NCBI RefSeq assembly: GCF_023094165.1
Contig: NZ_JALMDK010000010.1
Coordinates: 62,001 to 126,000 of the forward strand
DNA: 64,000 nucleotides
From: Crossiella sp. S99.2
GTDB taxonomy: Bacteria > Actinomycetota > Actinomycetes > Mycobacteriales > Pseudonocardiaceae
Direction: 5' to 3'
Made by a program: the position numbers and the translations under genes. Of the stretch, positions 49,344-58,074 are shown one piece after another. The first letter of the stretch is position 1, and each line of letters begins with the position of its first letter. The notes below the pieces were generated by a model that saw nothing but the letters and a program-made list of their open reading frames with translations, had not been told where the DNA came from and did not search any database.

Positions 49344-51095
49344 GTGCCTGAAGGGTTCGGGTTCCAGTCGCTCCCGCCGATGCGCGTGGTCGCCACTGCT
49401 GGAAGCGCCGGAGCCGGCACATCCACCCTGGTGCGAGCGCTCACCGGACGGGATCCGTGGGCGCGTCTGCCCTCGGGGCGGGTGCTGGCATTGGTCGATC
49501 GCGCACCCGGCGCGGTCCAGGCGAGCGTGGCCACCGCCGAGGCGGTGGTGGTCGTGGTCGCGGCCGACCAGGAGTTCTCCGCCGAGTTGGCGAGGCAACT
49601 GGATGTGTTGCACGCCTTGGACATCCGGCACGGGTTGCTGGTGGTGACCCGGTCCGACCTGGCCGATCCGGGCCCGGTGCTGCGGCGGACCCGGCGCGCG
49701 CTGGCCACCGGCGCGCTCGCCCGGATCGAGTGCGCGGTGGTGAGCGCGCGCACCGGCGCGGGCATCGACCGGTTGCGGTTGCTGCTGGACCGGCTGGCCG
49801 CCGCGCTGCCCCCGCCGCCGGAGGTCCCGGTGCGGCTCTGGCTGGACGGCGTCGCCGAAGCGGCGGCGGAGGAGAAGGGGGTGTTGGTCACCGGCACGCT
49901 GACCGCCGGATCGATCGAGACCGGCGCCGAACTCGCCCTCGGGCCCGAGGACCGGCGGGTGCGGGTCGGCGGGCTGGAGTCGTTGCGGCGTCAGGTGTCC
50001 TGCTTGTCCGGTCCGGCCCGGATCTCGATTCACCTGCCCGAGGCACAACCGGACGAACTACCCGTGGGCGCCGCGCTGGTGACCCCGGGCCGGTGGCGGC
50101 ACGTCAGTGTGCTCGACGTGCGGCTGCGCCCGCTGCCCGGCCGCAAACTGGACGGGGTGGCGGGCGATCTGGAGCTGGGCTGCGGTTCGGCCAGGCAGCC
50201 GGTGTTCACCCGGGTCCTGGACGGCGATATCGCGCGACTGCGGCTGAGTGAGCCGCTGCCGCTGCGCATCGGCGACCGCGGCCTGCTGCGCGGCAGTGCG
50301 GAGATCTTGGCCGGGTTCACCGTGCTGGACATCCTGCCGCCCGAACTGGGCAGCGAGGCGGAGCTGATCGCGCGCGGAAACGAACTGATGAGTCGGTCAG
50401 GGATTCCCAACGGACAGGACGAATTGCGCAGGCGTGGTCTGGTCCGGGCAGGCGACCTGCTCGCCATGGGCGCGGGCCTGCCGCCGGCGCCCAGGGCGGG
50501 GGACTGGCTGATCGACCCGGCCCGGCTGGACGAACTGTGCGGGCAGCTGGCCGATCTCGTGCGCGCCCGCGCGCGCGAACAACCCTATGACCCCGGCGTG
50601 CCCAAGGCGGAAGCGGTGGCACTGCTGGCTTTGCCACACCGAAGGCTGCTCGAACCGGTGGCCAGAGCGGCTCGTGACCTCGGTGTGCGGATCAACCAGG
50701 GCCGGCTGGTGCTGGCCGAAAGTGGCAGCGAACTCCCGTTGCCGGTGCGGCAGGCGATCGAGGCGGTGCGGGCCGAGCTGGCGCGCAATCCTTTTCTCGC
50801 ACCGGAGGCCGATCGGCTGACCGCGCTGCGACTGACCCCCAAGTCACTCGCGGCGGCCGTGCGCACCGGGTTGCTGCTGCGCCTGGCTGACGGCGTCTAC
50901 CTGGGACCGGACGCGGTGGAACAGGCGGTGGCGGTGCTGTGCGCGCTCCCACAACCGTTCACCGTGGCCGCGGCCCGAACCGCGCTCGGCACCTCCCGCC
51001 GGGTCGCGGTGCCCCTGCTGGAACTGCTCGACACCAAGCGGATCACCCTCCGGCTGCCCGACAGCCGGCGTCGGATTCGCCCGGAACACGACTGA
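49344..51095 (+). CDS. SelB-like elongation factor with degraded GTPase site
   Basis: A 583-residue relative of the selenocysteine-specific elongation factor. The C-terminal winged-helix part is well kept (FTVAAARTALGTSRRVAVPLLELL), as are the beta-barrel domains and the base-recognition segment VVTRSDLADPG. The nucleotide site is not: the P-loop GHVDHGKST reads GSAGAGTST, losing the Lys; the switch I/G2 segment is missing, so the P-loop domain jumps from TGRDPWARL to PSGRVLALVDRAPG; and DxPGH has become DRAPGA. It probably cannot work as a normal GTPase. GTG 49344 has AGGAGG seven bases upstream; ATG 49380 is the alternative. No tRNA-Sec, selA or selenoprotein gene was seen nearby. Confidence 0.82.
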   Translation: MPEGFGFQSLPPMRVVATAGSAGAGTSTLVRALTGRDPWARLPSGRVLALVDRAPGAVQASVATAEAVVVVVAADQEFSAELARQLDVLHALDIRHGLLVVTRSDLADPGPVLRRTRRALATGALARIECAVVSARTGAGIDRLRLLLDRLAAALPPPPEVPVRLWLDGVAEAAAEEKGVLVTGTLTAGSIETGAELALGPEDRRVRVGGLESLRRQVSCLSGPARISIHLPEAQPDELPVGAALVTPGRWRHVSVLDVRLRPLPGRKLDGVAGDLELGCGSARQPVFTRVLDGDIARLRLSEPLPLRIGDRGLLRGSAEILAGFTVLDILPPELGSEAELIARGNELMSRSGIPNGQDELRRRGLVRAGDLLAMGAGLPPAPRAGDWLIDPARLDELCGQLADLVRARAREQPYDPGVPKAEAVALLALPHRRLLEPVARAARDLGVRINQGRLVLAESGSELPLPVRQAIEAVRAELARNPFLAPEADRLTALRLTPKSLAAAVRTGLLLRLADGVYLGPDAVEQAVAVLCALPQPFTVAAARTALGTSRRVAVPLLELLDTKRITLRLPDSRRRIRPEHD

Positions 51096-51183
51096 TGAAG
51101 GGCCCTCGATGGGTGGAATTCCGTCGAGCGGCTGACCTGTGGACCCTGGACAACGTTTGCTCGACGGAGTATCACTAAACCAC

Positions 51184-51194
51184 CATACGGTATG
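51184..51194. promoter_or_regulatory. GntR-type operator upstream of the ThDP decarboxylase gene
   Basis: CATACGGTATG, perfect palindrome, followed by an extra half-site (GCAGTATGG). About 120 bp upstream of the operon's first start codon. Confidence 0.65.
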
Positions 51195-51314
51195 CAGTAT
51201 GGGGATCGAGTGGTGTGCGGTCCGCGCAACGTCGGCCTTCACCAGTCACCACCAAACCAGCCCGCCTCGTCCAGAGCAGGCGAGCGGGCAGCGACGTGAG
51301 GAGATGACGCACCT

Positions 51315-53042
51315 ATGGCGCAGACTGCCGAGGCACCCCCCAGCGCCAGTCAGGTCGAGGTGAAGGAGACCGGAGAAGGTCTCATCTCGGGCGGCCACCT
51401 GGTGGCGAAGGCACTCAAGGCCGAAGGCGTCGACGTGGTGTTCACTCTGTGTGGCGGCCACATCATCGACATCTACGACGGCTGTGTTGACGAAGGCATC
51501 GAGGTCATCGACGTCCGGCACGAGCAGGTCGCCGCGCACGCGGCCGACGGCTACGCCCGGATCACCGGCAAACCGGGTTGCGCGGTAGTCACCGCGGGAC
51601 CCGGCACCACCGACGCGGTCACCGGCGTGGCCAACGCGCTGCGCGCGGAGAGCCCGATGCTGCTCATCGGCGGCCAGGGCGCGCTGAGCCAGCACAAGAT
51701 GGGCTCACTGCAGGACCTGCCGCACGTGGACATGATGGCCCCGATCACCAAGTTCTCCGCCACCGTGCCGGACACCGCGCGGGCGGCCGACATGGTCTCG
51801 ATGGCCTTCCGCGAGTGCTACCACGGCGCGCCCGGCCCGTCCTTCCTGGAAATCCCCAGGGACGTGCTGGACGCCTCGGTGCCGATCGCGAAGGCCAGGA
51901 TCCCCAAGGCGGGCGCCTACCGGGCCTCCACCCGCTCCGCCGGTGACCCCGAGGCCATCGAGAAGCTGGCCGACCTGCTGACCCAGGCCGAGAAGCCGTG
52001 CATCCTGCTCGGCAGCCAGGTCTGGACCACCCGGGGCACCGACGCGGCGATCGACCTGGTCCGCGGCCTCAACATCCCCGCCTACATGAACGGCGCCGCC
52101 CGCGGCACCCTGCCGCCCGGCGACCCGCACCACTACCAGCTCTCCCGCCGCTACGCCTTCACCAACGCCGACCTGATCATCATCGTCGGCACCCCGTTCG
52201 ACTTCCGGATGGGTTACGGCAAAAGGCTTTCCGCCGACGCCACCGTGGTCCAGATCGACCTGGACTACCGCACCGTCGGCAAGAACCGGGACATCGACCT
52301 GGGCATCGTCGGCGACGCCGGCCTGGTGCTCTCCCAGGTCCTGGCCGCCACCACCGGCCGGATCAGCAACGGCGCCACCGGCCGCAAGGCCTGGCTGGAG
52401 GAGCTGCGGGCGGTGGAGGAGCAGTCGCTGGGCAAGCGGATGGCGCGGCAACTGTCCAACGCCAACCCGATCGACCCGTACCGGCTCGTGCACGAGATCA
52501 ACGAGTTCCTCACCGAGGACTCCATCTACATCGGCGACGGCGGCGACATCGTCACCTTCTCCGGCCAGGTGGTCCAGCCCAAATCGCCGGGCCACTGGAT
52601 GGACCCCGGCCCCCTGGGCACCCTCGGCGTCGGCATCCCGTTCGTGCTCGCCGCCAAGTACGCCCGCCCGGACAAGGAGGTCGTCGCGCTCTTCGGCGAC
52701 GGCGCGTTCTCCCTGACCGGGTGGGACTTCGAGACGCTGGTCCGGTACAACCTGCCGTTCGTGGGCATCGTGGGCAACAACTCCTCGATGAACCAGATCC
52801 GCTACGGCCAGGCCGTCAAGTACGGCGAGGACCGCGGCCGGGTCGGCAACACCCTCGGCGATGTGCCCTACGACCAGTTCGCCAAGATCCTCGGCGGCTA
52901 CGGCGAGGAAGTCCGCGACCCCGCCGACATCGCACCCGCCCTGCAGCGCGCCCGCGAGTCCGGGCTGCCCTCGCTGATCAACGTGTGGGTCGACCCCGAC
53001 GTGTACGCGCCGGGCACCATGAACCAGACCATGTACAAGTAG
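51315..53042 (+). CDS. ThDP enzyme: oxalyl-CoA decarboxylase / 2-hydroxyacyl-CoA lyase family
   Basis: A 575-residue thiamine-diphosphate enzyme. Catalytic Glu in DVRHEQVAAHAADGYAR (E70); ThDP motif from G461-D462-G463 (FGDGAFSLTGWDFETL) to the NN pair in VGIVGNNSSMN. Either it decarboxylates oxalyl-CoA to formyl-CoA, or it cleaves a 2-hydroxyacyl-CoA to formyl-CoA and a carbonyl. Next to frc the first is the natural reading, but it lacks sequence hallmarks of known Oxc (NEGANTLD, GTWGVMGIGMGY, MNNGGIY), reading YIGDGGDIVTF, GPLGTLGVGIPF and GNNSSMNQI instead, closer to HACL-like enzymes. First gene of a tight operon with frc and an acyl-CoA ligase. Confidence 0.8.
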   Translation: MAQTAEAPPSASQVEVKETGEGLISGGHLVAKALKAEGVDVVFTLCGGHIIDIYDGCVDEGIEVIDVRHEQVAAHAADGYARITGKPGCAVVTAGPGTTDAVTGVANALRAESPMLLIGGQGALSQHKMGSLQDLPHVDMMAPITKFSATVPDTARAADMVSMAFRECYHGAPGPSFLEIPRDVLDASVPIAKARIPKAGAYRASTRSAGDPEAIEKLADLLTQAEKPCILLGSQVWTTRGTDAAIDLVRGLNIPAYMNGAARGTLPPGDPHHYQLSRRYAFTNADLIIIVGTPFDFRMGYGKRLSADATVVQIDLDYRTVGKNRDIDLGIVGDAGLVLSQVLAATTGRISNGATGRKAWLEELRAVEEQSLGKRMARQLSNANPIDPYRLVHEINEFLTEDSIYIGDGGDIVTFSGQVVQPKSPGHWMDPGPLGTLGVGIPFVLAAKYARPDKEVVALFGDGAFSLTGWDFETLVRYNLPFVGIVGNNSSMNQIRYGQAVKYGEDRGRVGNTLGDVPYDQFAKILGGYGEEVRDPADIAPALQRARESGLPSLINVWVDPDVYAPGTMNQTMYK

Positions 53043-53063
53043 GTCCGGAGGGGGAAAGCCGTT

Positions 53064-54293
53064 ATGGGACAAGCACTCGAAGGTGTTCGCGTCCTCGACA
53101 TGACGCACGTCCAGTCCGGGCCCTCGGCCACCCAGATCCTGGCCTGGCTGGGCGCGGACGTGGTCAAACTGGAGGCGCCCAGCGGGGACATCACCCGCAA
53201 GCAGCTGCGCGACATCCCCGATGTCGACAGCCTCTACTTCACCATGCTCAACTGCAACAAGCGCAGCATCACGCTGAACATGAAGAGCGACAAGGGCAAA
53301 GAGCTGTTCACCAAGCTCGTGTCCGATGTGGACATCCTGGTGGAGAACTTCGGTCCAGGCGCGGTGGACCGAATGGGCTTCACCTGGGAGAAACTCCAGG
53401 AGATCAACCCGAGGCTGATCTACGCCTCCATCAAGGGTTTCGGCGACGGCCCCTACACGCACTACAAGGCGTATGAGGTCGTGGCCCAGGCCATGGGCGG
53501 CTCGATGACCAGCACCGGCTTCGAGGACGGCCCGCCGCTGGCCACCGGAGCGCAGATCGGCGACTCCGGCACCGGCATCCACACCGTGGCGGGCATCCTG
53601 GCCGCGCTGTACCAGCGGGAGGCCACCGGCCGCGGCCAGCGGGTCACCGTGGCCATGCAGCACGCGGTGCTCAACCTGTGCCGGGTCAAGCTGCGCGACC
53701 AGCAACGCCTCGCTCACGGACCGCTCGCCGAGTATCCCAACGAGGAGTTCACCGACGAGGTGCCGCGGTCGGGCAACGCCTCCGGCGGCGGACAGCCCGG
53801 CTGGGCGGTCAAATGCAGTCCCGGCGGGCCCAACGACTACGTCTACGTGATCGTGCAGCCCGTCGGCTGGCAGCCCATCGCCGAGCTGATCGGACGGCCG
53901 GAACTGGTCGAGGACCCCGAATGGGCCACCCCGGAGGCCCGGCTGCCCAAGCTGGACAAGATGTTCCAGCTCATCGAGGAGTGGACGGTCCACCACACCA
54001 AGCGCGAAGTCCTGGCGATGCTCAATGCCAAGAACGTCCCTTGTGGACCGATTCTGTCCACAAAGGAACTGATCGAGGACGAATCGCTGGTGGCCAACGA
54101 GATGGTGGTCACGGTGGACCATCCCGAACGCGGCGCGTTCAAGACCGTGGGCATGCCGCTCAAGCTGTCGGACTCCCCGGCCAAGGTCGAGCGCTCCCCA
54201 CTGCTCGGCGAGCACAACGAGGACGTGTACGTGAAGGAGCTGGGCGTCTCCGTCCCGGAACTGGCCCAGCTCAAGGCGAACGGAGTGATCTGA
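53064..54293 (+). CDS. frc: Formyl-CoA:oxalate CoA-transferase
   Basis: A 409-residue class III CoA-transferase that moves CoA from formyl-CoA to oxalate, releasing formate. It follows the Oxalobacter enzyme closely by eye: VDSLYFTMLNCNKRSITLNM, ILVENFGPGAVDRMGFTWE, the catalytic Asp in TGAQIGDSGTGIHTV (D167), VAMQHAVLNLCRVKLRDQQR, and the glycine loop SGNASGGGQPGWAVKC. Full length. It begins 21 bp after the decarboxylase-like gene and is followed by the ligase after only 3 bp, so one transcript is expected. Confidence 0.9.
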   Translation: MGQALEGVRVLDMTHVQSGPSATQILAWLGADVVKLEAPSGDITRKQLRDIPDVDSLYFTMLNCNKRSITLNMKSDKGKELFTKLVSDVDILVENFGPGAVDRMGFTWEKLQEINPRLIYASIKGFGDGPYTHYKAYEVVAQAMGGSMTSTGFEDGPPLATGAQIGDSGTGIHTVAGILAALYQREATGRGQRVTVAMQHAVLNLCRVKLRDQQRLAHGPLAEYPNEEFTDEVPRSGNASGGGQPGWAVKCSPGGPNDYVYVIVQPVGWQPIAELIGRPELVEDPEWATPEARLPKLDKMFQLIEEWTVHHTKREVLAMLNAKNVPCGPILSTKELIEDESLVANEMVVTVDHPERGAFKTVGMPLKLSDSPAKVERSPLLGEHNEDVYVKELGVSVPELAQLKANGVI

Positions 54294-54296
54294 GCC

Positions 54297-56435
54297 ATGG
54301 TGGCTTACGACAAGGCCGCGGTGCGCGAAGTCCTGGACAAAGCGCGCGCCGAGGGCCGCGAGTCGCTCAGCGCCCCCGAGGGCAAGCGGCTCTGCGACGC
54401 CTACGGCATCCCGACGCCTGGCGAGGGACTGGCGGCCACCGCCGACGAAGCGGTGGCCCTGGCCGGTGAGATCGGCTTCCCGGTGGTGATGAAGATCGTC
54501 TCACCGGACATCCTGCACAAGACCGAGGCGGGCGGCGTCATCGTCGGCGTCACCGACGAAGCAGGCGCCCGCGCCTCCTACGAGAAGATCATCGCCAATG
54601 CCAAGGCATACAAGGCCGACGCGGACATCACCGGTGTCCAGGTGCAGAAGCTGCTGTCCGAAGGGCAGGAGGTGATCATCGGCGCGACCACCGACGACAC
54701 CTTCGGCAAGATCGTGGTCTTCGGCCTCGGCGGCGTGCTGGTGGAGGTCCTCAAGGACGTCACCTTCCGGCTGGCCCCGCTGGAGCAGGGCGAGGCCCGC
54801 GCCATGGTGGAGGACATCAAGGCGGTGGAGATCCTGCGCGGGGTGCGCGGGGCCGACCCGGTGGACCTCGACGCGCTGGCCGAGGTGGTCAAACGGCTCT
54901 CCGACCTGGTCACCGACTTCCCGGAGATCCGCGAACTCGACCTCAACCCGGTCTTCGCGGCCAAGGACTCCGCGATCGCCGCGGACGTCCGGGTGCTGGT
55001 GGAGACCGGCGAGATCACCGAGAAGCACGTCTACTCCGACGAGGACATCATCATCGCGATGAACCGGCTGATGAAGCCGAGGAACATCGCGGTGATCGGC
55101 GCCTCCGCCGAGGACGGCAAGATCGGCAACTCGGTGATGAAGAACCTGGTCAACGGCGGCTACCAGGGCGGGATTTACCCGATCAACCCCAAGGCCGACG
55201 AGATCCTGGGGCGCAAGGCGTTCAAGGCGGTCGGCGATGTCCCCGCCGACGTCGACGTCGCGGTCTTCGCCATCCCGGCCAAGTTCGTCGCCGGGGCGCT
55301 GGAGGAATGCGGCAAGAAGGGCATTCCGGCCGCGGTGCTCATCCCCTCCGGGTTCGCCGAGACCGGCAACCAGGAGTTGCAGGACGAGGTCGTGGCGATC
55401 GCGCACCAGTACAAGATCCGGTTGCTGGGCCCCAACATCTACGGCTACTACTACACGCCGGAGAACCTCTGCGCGACCTTCTGCACGCCCTATGACGTCA
55501 AGGGCGGGGTGGCGCTGACCTCCCAGTCCGGCGGCATCGGGATGGCCATCCTCGGTTTCTCCCGCACCACCAAGATGGGTGTCTCGGCCATCGTCGGCCT
55601 CGGCAACAAGTCCGATGTGGACGAAGACGACCTGCTCACCTTCTTCGAGCAGGACGAGAACACCCAGTGCGTGGCCATGCACCTGGAAGACCTGAAGAAC
55701 GGCAGGGCCTTCGTGCACGCGGCCAAGCGGATCACCAAGAAGAAGCCGGTGGTGGTGCTCAAGGCCGGACGCACCTCGGCCGGGGCCAAGGCGGCCAGCT
55801 CGCACACCGGCGCGCTGGCCGGTGACGACAAGGTCTACGACGACATCCTGCGCCAGGCCGGGGTTGTGCGCGCCCCCGGGCTGAACGAGATGCTGGAATA
55901 TGCCCGCGGGCTGCCGTTGCTGCCCACCCCCAAGGGCGAGAACGTCGTGATCATCACCGGCGCCGGTGGCTCCGGCGTGCTGTTGTCGGACGCCTGTGTC
56001 GACAATGGACTGTCCATGATGGAGATTCCGCCGGACCTGGACGAGGCGTTCCGCAAGTTCATCCCGCCCTTCGGCGCGGCGGGCAACCCGATCGACATCA
56101 CCGGCGGTGAACCGCCCTCCACCTACGAGGCCACCATCCGGCTCGGGCTGGAGGACCCGCGGATCCACGCGCTCATCCTCGGTTACTGGCACACCATCGT
56201 CACCCCGCCGATGGTCTTCGCCGAGGTGACCGCGCGAGTGGTCAACGAGGCGCGCGCGAAGGGCATCGACAAGCCGGTGGTTGCCTCACTCGCGGGTGAC
56301 ACCGAGGTCGAGCGGGCTAGTGAATACCTGTTCGACCATCGTATTGTCGCCTATCCCTACACCACGGAGCTGCCGGTCGCGGTGCTGGGAGCCAAGTACC
56401 GCTGGGCACGTGCGGCGGGACTGATCGAACAGTAA
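54297..56435 (+). CDS. ADP-forming acyl-CoA ligase (fused ATP-grasp / CoA-binding)
   Basis: A 712-residue NDP-forming acyl-CoA synthetase. Order: ATP-grasp domain first (residues about 10-235; GFPVVMKIVSPDILHKTEAGG, GLGGVLVEVLKDVTFRLAPL), then CoA-binding Rossmann domain (RNIAVIGASAEDGKIGNSV), then ligase domain with the phospho-histidine in SSHTGALAGDDKVYD (H503). The reaction is acid + CoA + ATP to acyl-CoA + ADP + phosphate. In this operon it could prime the cycle by making oxalyl-CoA or a 2-hydroxyacyl-CoA, or recover CoA from formyl-CoA; the acid is not known. Confidence 0.85.
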   Translation: MVAYDKAAVREVLDKARAEGRESLSAPEGKRLCDAYGIPTPGEGLAATADEAVALAGEIGFPVVMKIVSPDILHKTEAGGVIVGVTDEAGARASYEKIIANAKAYKADADITGVQVQKLLSEGQEVIIGATTDDTFGKIVVFGLGGVLVEVLKDVTFRLAPLEQGEARAMVEDIKAVEILRGVRGADPVDLDALAEVVKRLSDLVTDFPEIRELDLNPVFAAKDSAIAADVRVLVETGEITEKHVYSDEDIIIAMNRLMKPRNIAVIGASAEDGKIGNSVMKNLVNGGYQGGIYPINPKADEILGRKAFKAVGDVPADVDVAVFAIPAKFVAGALEECGKKGIPAAVLIPSGFAETGNQELQDEVVAIAHQYKIRLLGPNIYGYYYTPENLCATFCTPYDVKGGVALTSQSGGIGMAILGFSRTTKMGVSAIVGLGNKSDVDEDDLLTFFEQDENTQCVAMHLEDLKNGRAFVHAAKRITKKKPVVVLKAGRTSAGAKAASSHTGALAGDDKVYDDILRQAGVVRAPGLNEMLEYARGLPLLPTPKGENVVIITGAGGSGVLLSDACVDNGLSMMEIPPDLDEAFRKFIPPFGAAGNPIDITGGEPPSTYEATIRLGLEDPRIHALILGYWHTIVTPPMVFAEVTARVVNEARAKGIDKPVVASLAGDTEVERASEYLFDHRIVAYPYTTELPVAVLGAKYRWARAAGLIEQ

Positions 56436-56450
56436 GGCGACGGCCGACCA

Positions 56451-56493
56451 GCGTTGTGGGGGTCCCGTCGGCCAGCCGGGACCCCCACAACGC
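56451..56493 (+). terminator. Strong hairpin between ligase and Nramp-like genes
   Basis: Perfect 17-bp arms, GCGTTGTGGGGGTCCCG (56451-56467) and its complement (56477-56493), around a 9-nt loop. Located 15 bp after the ligase stop, without a T-run. It should end or attenuate transcription of the frc operon before the membrane-protein genes. Confidence 0.75.
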
Positions 56494-56551
56494 CAGGCCA
56501 GGGAGGTCAACGGGCGGAGTCCGAGAGTTCTCGTGAAAGAGGTTTCTCATC

Positions 56552-58069
56552 ATGGATCCTTCGAACACCCCGAGCGCGGGGCCGACCACCAGCGGGGGCA
56601 GTGACCTCGCAGGCGGCGGCTCGGAACGCGTGTGGCGGGCCGGTCGGCTCGATCCGATGCCCATCCGGAAGTTGCCCGACGCGCCACCGTCGGTGCACCT
56701 GATCGGCCCCACGGTGTTCCTGGTGGCACTCGGGGTCGGCATGGGCGAGTCGTACATGTGGCCCCGCCTGGTCCTGGTCTTCGGACCGGAGATCCGGTGG
56801 TTGTTCCTCATCGGCGTCACCCTGCAAGCCGTGGTGATGCTGGAAATGGCCCGTTATGCCATGGCCACCGGCGAGAGCATCTTCGCCGGCGCGGCCCGGG
56901 TCTTCAAACCCATCATGTGGTTCTTCTTCTTCGTCGCGATAGCCGTCTACATCTGGCCCGGCCACCTCTCGGCCGGCATGTCGGCGCTGGAGAAGATCAG
57001 CGGAATACCTTGGCAGGTAAGCGCGATCGTCGGCCTGGTGCTGGTGGGCGTGTTGTTCAGTCTGGCCAAGGTGATCTACAACCTGCTGGAGAACGTCCTG
57101 GCGATCCTCATTGGACTGCTGGTGGTCAGTACCGCGGTGGTGGCGGCACTGGTCGGCACGTGGGCGGATCTGTCCAGCACGATCAGCGGCATGTTCCAGT
57201 TCGGCTATCTACCGACCGAGATGTTCTCCCAGACGTGGTTCCCGATCGTCGTGGGCTCGATCGCCTTCGCCGGACCCTCTGGCATGCAACAGATGTGGTA
57301 CACGCTGCACCTGCGGGACTCCGGCGCCGGCATGGGCGCGCACATCCCGCAGATCAAGGGCTTGCGGGCCTCTGAATCCGGTGCGGCCGAACAGATGCCC
57401 GCCCGCGGGTTCATGTTCGACACCGCCGACCCGGACGAGATGGCCAAGTGGAAGGGCTGGCGGCGCTGGGTCACCTTCGACGCGCTGCTGCTGTTCTGGG
57501 GCGTGACCATGCTGGTCACCGTCTCCTTCACGGTGCTGGCCCAGACCGCGGCCAGACAGAACCCCAACGTGAAGGACCTCATCGCCGGCGGTGACCGCAC
57601 CGCGGCGCTGGACGCGATGGCCGACGCCTTCTCCTCACTCGGCGGACCCGCGCTGGGCACGGTGTTCTTCGGGTTCATCGCGCTGATCGGGTTGAACGCC
57701 ACCCTGGGGCTGTTCGACTCCTTCTCCCGCGGTCAGGCCGACATGACCTACTTCTTCGTGCCCGGCGCGAAGAAGATCGGCATGTCCCGGCTCTACGCGG
57801 GCTTCCTGTGGGGCCTGATCCTGTTCGGCATCGTGATCCTGCTGTGGGGCCCGGCCAAGGGCCCGGCGGCGATCCTGGACGTGCTGGCGTTCCTGTCCGC
57901 CTTCGCCATGGGCGCCTACTGCGTGGTGCTGTTGCTGGTGAACAACAAGATGCTGCCCAAACCGATCCGGCCGAAGTGGTGGACCAACGCCATCATCGGC
58001 TTCGGCGCGGTGTTCTACCTGGGCATGCTGTTCTACTCCCTGATCGCCTACGGCGTGGTATTGGACTGA
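56552..58069 (+). CDS. Nramp-like (LeuT-fold) membrane transporter
   Basis: A 505-residue integral membrane protein with a soluble Pro/Gly/Ser-rich N-terminus of about 45 residues and about eleven hydrophobic helices. It looks distantly related to Nramp-type transporters: LIGPTVFLVALGVGMGESYMWPRL in the first helix and FAGPSGMQQMWYTLHLRDSG in the sixth-helix region, but the strict DPGN and MPH metal motifs are not seen. So metal transport is only a possibility; the operon suggests an organic acid or counter-ion. ATG 56552 follows a GGAGG-like site. Confidence 0.7.
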   Translation: MDPSNTPSAGPTTSGGSDLAGGGSERVWRAGRLDPMPIRKLPDAPPSVHLIGPTVFLVALGVGMGESYMWPRLVLVFGPEIRWLFLIGVTLQAVVMLEMARYAMATGESIFAGAARVFKPIMWFFFFVAIAVYIWPGHLSAGMSALEKISGIPWQVSAIVGLVLVGVLFSLAKVIYNLLENVLAILIGLLVVSTAVVAALVGTWADLSSTISGMFQFGYLPTEMFSQTWFPIVVGSIAFAGPSGMQQMWYTLHLRDSGAGMGAHIPQIKGLRASESGAAEQMPARGFMFDTADPDEMAKWKGWRRWVTFDALLLFWGVTMLVTVSFTVLAQTAARQNPNVKDLIAGGDRTAALDAMADAFSSLGGPALGTVFFGFIALIGLNATLGLFDSFSRGQADMTYFFVPGAKKIGMSRLYAGFLWGLILFGIVILLWGPAKGPAAILDVLAFLSAFAMGAYCVVLLLVNNKMLPKPIRPKWWTNAIIGFGAVFYLGMLFYSLIAYGVVLD

Positions 58070-58074
58070 TCATC

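Noticed and set aside
49238..51314. tRNA-Sec or SECIS element beside the selB-like gene
   Set aside because: No cloverleaf of the expected size or UGA-associated hairpin was seen in the flanking intergenic DNA.
51315..53042. Acetolactate synthase
   Set aside because: General ThDP motifs fit, but direct linkage to frc, an acyl-CoA ligase and an OFA transporter, with no ilvN partner, favours the acyl-CoA ThDP branch.
51705..54215. Long antisense open frame of 836 codons opposite the ThDP and frc genes
   Set aside because: It is the reverse-strand shadow of two genes with clear motifs; its own translation is Gly/Val/Asp-rich without domains.
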